From contig OW285197.1 in the NCBI GenBank assembly GCA_935421135.1, positions 3,438,568 through 3,502,567 of the forward strand: a stretch of 64,000 bases of DNA, given 5' to 3'. Below, one piece after another: positions 61,001-64,000 of this stretch (its first letter is position 1; each line of letters starts with the position of its first letter). The position numbers and the translations under genes are program-made. The stretch is from Bugulina stolonifera (lineage: Eukaryota; Bryozoa; Gymnolaemata; Cheilostomatida; Bugulidae). The notes beneath the pieces are model-generated. The model was not told the DNA's origin. It saw only the letters and a program-made list of their open reading frames with translations, and made no database searches.

Positions 61001-64000
61001 GACCCTTAGCGTTGCTATGGTTGTGGACACCCAGATTTTTCATTACTATCTCAGACAGTGGAAACCATTAATTGACAAAATTCTCCAAGTCAGATGTTAA
61101 TATATTTAAAGCAAAAGAGGTGTTATAAAACATTGAAACCCGACGTGCTGCCTAATTGCCATATAAATGTACAGTAAACTAAATGAAGAGGTTATAATAC
61201 TGTTATGGTTGCTCTTGTTTCAATTGAGCAATTAAAAGGGATATTGACATAAAAAGTCATGTGAACACTACTTCCCTCTCTCTTGAGATTCCCTCGAGAA
61301 ATGACTTGAAAGTTCAACAGTTCTAACATCCTCTCAACATTAGCTACGTCAACTTCTGATCCCTTTCTTATGTCTCTCACCATCTGTCCATTCCGATCTC
61401 TCTTCCAACCAGTGAAGGAGCGATTGTTTATCACTAAAGCCCTTCCCCTAACCGGAGAAGACATTGCATACACCTGGCCATCAAACAGCAACAGTCTTAA
61501 ATTTAAGCGACACCTACATGTATTGCAAATGTATTTGAAACTTGCGTGAGATAAAATAAATTTTTAATCTGAAGAACCTCATGCTGGTTTCTCTCAAATT
61601 AATGAACCTGCATGTGCAATAAAAAAGTGTTCTAGATATGCACTATCAGGAGTAATATACTTCATCATCTGTATCCAACACAAAAAAATCAGGACACTTG
61701 TCTTGTCTACATTGTCAAACAACTCTTTTATGTTGGTCTTCCTTGTAGGTCTGAGGTCTATGCTGATAAACTTATCAACTGGTTGAGGAGGGAAGTTGTC
61801 TACATCAGATAAGGTGCTCTCTGCATCATCATTGCTATCTAAATCACCATCTGCTTCAGCATCGCCATCTGGCAGATCACCCTCTTCAATCTGAACTGGG
61901 TGCAGAGTATCATCTACTGTAGAAATACTGTACAAGTAGTTGCTAATATATGCAGATTTATCTGATTCTGACAGCTGCAGAATACCGATCAAATTTTGCT
62001 TGGAACCTATTTGTAGCATTGTACAAGGTTTATGTGTTAGAGCAGTGCTGCAATTTCACAAACATGATCATTAAATTAGATTCAGATGAACAACATATGC
62101 ACACTCATTATAGAGTCACATTGAAACTGTATCAATGTTGTGGCTGAACAGCTACACGTTATACTTCTACTGTTTAGATTTAATTCTGTTGTCTCAGAAT
62201 GAGCAATACTTTGAACATAATCAATAACTTGGTACAGCTGTGATGAGACAGAACTTTACAGCTGAGCAAAGATGTTAAGGAATCAGAGGTGCGAACCACT
62301 TTCAATTTTGATTTTAGCAATGAACAGGAATTAGAACTAACTTCTATTGTGTACAATAATTACCTGGTTGGCTTATTCCTTCTGAAGGAATTCCCTCTAT
62401 GTAACTTTCTACATCTGTTATCTCTCTGTCGGTGAGGGACTCACCTGTAACAAGAGTTATTATACAGCATCGACTATGTACATGTAGATGTAAATGTATA
62501 TATAATTATCATATAATTGTTGTACAGAGACTTGCTTAACCCTGACCAATTAATTACCCAATAAAAGTTTTCATACTGAACCAATTTTGGATAGTAACAA
62601 TCGCCAGCTGGAGTATAAAAATAACACATACATGTAGGTAGTTGAAATGACCAAGAAATCTCAATCAGCCTATGATTTTTTATTCAATTGCAATTATATC
62701 GAAATTCAGTCATAAATTGGGTAATAATTTTTCTAAAAAATTCAACATTTCCCATGAACAATTAATACAGTTTGATTTTTATATATACATGGTCAAATGT
62801 GGAAAATAATCTAGATCTAATCTAATCTACATCGTGGCTACTGTTGGATACTATCAGAAGGAGAAGTTATGGACTGGAGCCTTGCTGAATTTGTGCCAAT
62901 GGATTGAGTATGCTGAGTTTTCTGTTGACTCATTAGTGTGACATACGAGGATGATCACCTGCTCTAAACTTTTCCCTAAACATGAATGAGTATACTCATA
63001 GTATGCGCAACTACATGTACTTTAGGAAAAATAAACCTCAGGCATATTCAACTTACATGGAGCCATAAGACTTCTTGGTTTACTTCCATCACTAGAGCAA
63101 ACATCGGAGAACAGCTCGGTTGGACCTAATCTTGAGGTGCCACTATAATAGTAGAACCAATCGGGGTTGACTACTCTGCGTGGATGGAGCATATTTTTCA
63201 GCAGACAATGGGAACAGAACATGGTGCAAACAATTCTACTAGCAATCCAGAAGTCTTTGATTTTCTTAACTAGTGTGTTGGTGATATTTTTCAGGTGTCT
63301 CCATCCATCAGGTATGAATGTAGCTGTGGTAGAAAGGTAAATGTGAACCTTCCTTGCCTTGAAATTATGAAGAAGGTGGATGGCGAAGTCATTGGTTCTG
63401 AGGCTAACACCATTCTGTTTGACGTCTGTAGCAGAGCTGCCAGAGATGAGCTCTAAGAGTCCAACACTCATTTGATAGTTTACATAGCGCGGTGGTGTGA
63501 GACCTTTAAACTCAAGCTCCACCTCCAGACCTATTTCTGGAATAGTGGACACCATCTGCTGTCTGCTCATGTATCCAACTCCATAATAAGGTAGGACGTG
63601 CAGCAATCCCCCCTTCAGCTTCACTGGTCTGGTCCATGCAGAAGTTGAAATGATTTTAAAATCTCCTCAGCCATTTCCACTTGCCCCGGAGTATCAAACT
63701 TTGTCCCGGCAGCAATGAGAAATTTTGTTAGTCTTCTGTTCATGGTTCCAGTCTGTTTGAATTCTCTATAGAGCTTCTCAAATGTCCTCTGAATCAAATA
63801 ATATTTACTTTCTGGTGGCAAAGACGGATAGCTGCTGTTCTCGTCATGAGGATAAAGAGCATAAATCATCTGAGTTACAGAGTGGATCTTGTGACATATT
63901 ACATCTTTGAGGTGGTCATCCTCAAAAGTCAGCAACTTTCCAGTTTTGTACAAGTAAGTCAAGATAAGGTCAAGGTGATCACTGATGGCCTGCAGTTCGC
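54867..64000 (-). CDS. caspase gene with COR-like N-terminal region (5' end outside window)
   Basis: Eight minus-strand exons chain by splice phase: >64000-63057, 62444-62364, 62006-61661, 61473-61276, 60767-60545, 60296-60210, 59039-58930 and 55004-54867. Caspases are cysteine proteases that cleave after Asp, in cell death and related signalling. The catalytic domain has RGRALVINN, VVMSHGG (catalytic His), VIVQACRSG (catalytic Cys), a p10 start (TVDDLIVF), SLRHPVYGSPF and a QIPVPFKTLT end. The N-terminal part resembles the COR domain of ROCO proteins, followed by an acidic linker. Lesions: a one-base frame break at about 63,624, a probable one-base slip in a T7 run (61,682-61,688), and GG in place of GT at the exon 4 donor (61,275-61,274). 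Its status as a working gene, pseudogene or assembly-damaged gene is open. The caspase call is firm; the COR call is moderate. Confidence 0.75.
55349..55787. mobile_element. inverted pair of tRNA-derived SINEs (foldback)
   Basis: The right arm (about 55,608-55,787) contains TTAGCTGGTGTAGTGGGTAG (A-box-like) and GGGTTCAAACCCC (B box at 55,689-55,701). The left arm (about 55,349-55,528) is its reverse complement over about 175 bp with few mismatches, separated by about 80 bp. The acceptor stem of a tRNA is not preserved, so this is a SINE-like element and not a tRNA gene. It lies in the intron between exons 7 and 8 of the caspase gene. Confidence 0.75.
55940..56930 (-). repeat. partial inverted copy (C) of the left part of repeats A/B
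   Basis: In reverse complement, 56,930 to 55,940 follows 48,600-49,340 (and 38,570-38,960): ggagttgacaatct, ttcacttattgttga, tgaaaatttctttga, gattgggctgct-like and tactcagtca-like words in the same order. It is more diverged than A and B are from each other. It sits in the caspase intron, while B sits at the truncated caspase copy. Confidence 0.65.
57128..57722. repeat. 17-bp minisatellite, about 35 units, with higher-order pattern
   Basis: The unit CATGTATAGTACACGCG varies mainly at one position (CGTG, CGCG or CGAG). The order from left to right is mostly CGTG units, eight CGCG, then two CGAG plus six CGCG twice over, then two CGTG. So an eight-unit block has been duplicated. Because 17 is not divisible by 3, all three minus frames are open for more than 200 codons; these are artefacts. 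It lies in the caspase intron 7. Confidence 0.95.
57803..58708 (+). mobile_element. solo LTR, copy 2 (4-bp target duplication)
   Basis: It begins TGTAATGG (57,803-57,810) and ends CCATTACA (58,701-58,708). It is flanked by ATAT on both sides (57,799-57,802 and 58,709-58,712). It contains a TATA box (ctatataaagg near 58,377) and a poly-A signal (caataaag near 58,430). The 3' 420 bp are closely similar to the LTR at 20,175-20,849; the 5' (U3) parts differ and this copy is about 230 bp longer. It is inserted in caspase intron 7 opposite to the gene. The 156-codon open frame inside it is an LTR artefact. Confidence 0.85.
58930..59039 (-). CDS. caspase exon 7: core of p10
   Basis: Acceptor gtttcag, donor GTAAGT. 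It reads DSSLRHPVYGSPFIRILVN, then FLKHSCHRDVYSLFEI. The segment corresponds to the p10 substrate-binding loop (family SWRN...GSWFIQ). The Arg in SLRH occupies the S1/S3 pocket Arg position, while the usual preceding Trp is Leu. Starts in phase 1 continuing exon 6 and ends in phase 0. Confidence 0.85.
59033..60005. repeat. intronic tandem duplication carrying a SINE-like sequence
   Basis: About 59,033-59,470 is repeated with divergence at about 59,540-60,005: aattatcca-actgtcc, cacaataagyggtac, tttttcagggt-tagtg, gggaaggaaagct and ctggytgatctt in order. Copy 1 contains GTGTAGTGGTTAGTCTAATG and AGATTCAAGTC, like A and B boxes of a tRNA-derived SINE. It lies in caspase intron 6, reaching the acceptor of exon 7. 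Confidence 0.6.
60210..60296 (-). CDS. caspase exon 6: p20/p10 linker and p10 start
   Basis: Acceptor gtttacag, donor GTAAGT, phases 1 and 1. It reads GMAPQLPRHIDEDIKMTV, then DDLIVFRSCFE. The short Asp-containing linker (HIDED) is a candidate processing site. DDLIVF aligns with the family's D.L.AFST start of p10, but the usual STVPG is replaced by RSCFE. Confidence 0.8.
60545..60767 (-). CDS. caspase exon 5: catalytic His and Cys
   Basis: Acceptor tgctttctag, donor GTAAGT. It reads EIISEIETETRNPDHADYG, then MFTLVVMSHGGEDNVIYG and PKAVIVQACRSG. The SHG His and the QAC Cys are the catalytic pair. The pentapeptide is QACRS, with the usual Gly displaced to the next position across the splice junction. 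Ends in phase 1, matching exon 6. It must follow an exon ending in phase 0. Confidence 0.9.
61276..61473 (-). CDS. caspase exon 4: start of p20, with GG at the donor
   Basis: Acceptor gatggccag; exactly 66 codons to Glu at 61,276. It reads VYAMSSPVRGRALVINN, then LLNFQVISRGNLKRE. The RG preceding ALVINN supplies the S1 pocket Arg. The family alignment (NL..E-I...) demands that the exon end at GAG, in phase 0. The next bases are GGAAGTAG, one base from a strong GTAAGT donor. The nearest GT (61,271-61,270) would shift the frame. Confidence 0.85.
61661..62006 (-). CDS. exon 3: acidic linker before the caspase domain
   Basis: Acceptor ctacaaatag; starts SKQNLIGILQLSESDKSAYI, continues through a low-complexity acidic stretch (repeated Asp/Glu/Asp-Gly, about 62 residues in) to FISIDLRPTRKTNIKELF. 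To join exon 4 in frame as ...DTDDE-VYAM with a GTATAT donor at 61,660-61,659, one extra T is needed in the T7 run (A7 on the plus strand, 61,682-61,688). With that base the exon phases agree exactly. It acts as prodomain/linker; no death-fold motif was recognised. Confidence 0.6.
62364..62444 (-). CDS. exon 2 of the COR-caspase gene
   Basis: Acceptor cttgttacag, donor GTAATT, 81 bp, phase 1 in and phase 1 out. It reads ESLTDREITDVESYIEG, then IPSEGISQP. The phases match exon 1 (ending CCA T) and exon 3 (starting GT). No domain recognised. Confidence 0.75.
63057..64000 (-). CDS. exon 1 (visible part): COR-like region with a frame break
   Basis: Open from the window edge (63,998) to a TGA at 63,623-63,621. 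Coherent peptide continues in a second frame from about 63,660 to a GTAAGT donor at 63,056. The first part reads LDLILTYLYKTGKLLTFED and later LTKFLIAAGTKFD; the second GGLLHVLPYYGVGYMS, EVELEFKGLTPPRYV and a Cys-rich end (CSHC). The order (yL.tGkll.f, then l..f.l, then llh.LPyy, then f.gl.Pp) resembles the COR domain that follows Roc GTPase modules. A single missing base near CCAGACCAG|TGAAG would explain the shift. The Roc domain, if any, lies outside the window. Confidence 0.55.

Overview
The window is AT-rich nuclear DNA from an invertebrate animal. The reasons are: spliced genes with GT-AG introns, a caspase gene, tRNA-derived SINEs, solo LTRs, several families of small DNA transposons, minisatellites, and a very abundant dispersed palindrome (TACATGTA / ACATGT). 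A sponge or another early-branching marine invertebrate would fit, but the sequence alone does not settle the taxon. No prokaryotic gene organisation is present. Protein-coding content is low.

Left part (1-23,980): mostly non-coding. It holds the possible 3' end of a plus-strand gene (71-770, poly-A signals near 800-819). It also holds scattered exons of minus-strand genes: a terminal exon at 4,598-4,699 and a short ATG exon at 13,760-13,778. A 1.85-kb (ACT/GCT)n trinucleotide tract lies at about 7,371-9,215. Mobile elements are a piggyBac-like insertion (17,336-18,060) whose empty site survives in a paralogous repeat at 13.9 kb, a solo LTR (20,175-20,849, 4-bp target duplication), and a hAT-type element (21,181-22,390).

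Middle (23,981-32,030): an 8,034-bp segment bounded by imperfect terminal inverted repeats and a perfect 8-bp duplication (GCATACCT), the hAT signature. It contains no transposase. Inside are three 0.5-kb tandem units with long hairpins, a 613-bp tandem duplication, and nested smaller elements, one of which has its own perfect 8-bp target duplication.

Right-centre (32-54 kb): sparse. There is a well-formed orphan exon on the minus strand (35,220-35,336), a degraded gene (about 42.4-43.6 kb), minisatellites (44.4 and 46.4 kb), a diverged LTR (about 45.4-46.05 kb), and a large direct repeat (A about 38.4-41.3 kb; B about 48.46-51.73 kb) carrying fragments of a cysteine-rich ORF. Repeat B joins and truncates a partial caspase paralogue (last two exons, 47,855 to about 48,465).

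Right end (54.8-64 kb): the main gene, on the minus strand and running off the right edge. Eight exons can be chained by splice phase. An N-terminal region that resembles the COR domain of ROCO proteins is followed by an acidic linker and a caspase catalytic domain (p20 and p10) that keeps the catalytic His and Cys and the substrate-pocket Arg/Gln positions. Three local lesions are visible: a one-base frame break in the COR part, a likely one-base slip in a T7 run, and a GG instead of GT at one splice donor. The gene is therefore a recent pseudogene, a gene with an unusual splice site, or a gene blurred by assembly errors. Its introns and surroundings hold a second solo LTR with a 4-bp target duplication, a 17-bp minisatellite, an inverted SINE pair and an inverted copy of part of repeat A/B.
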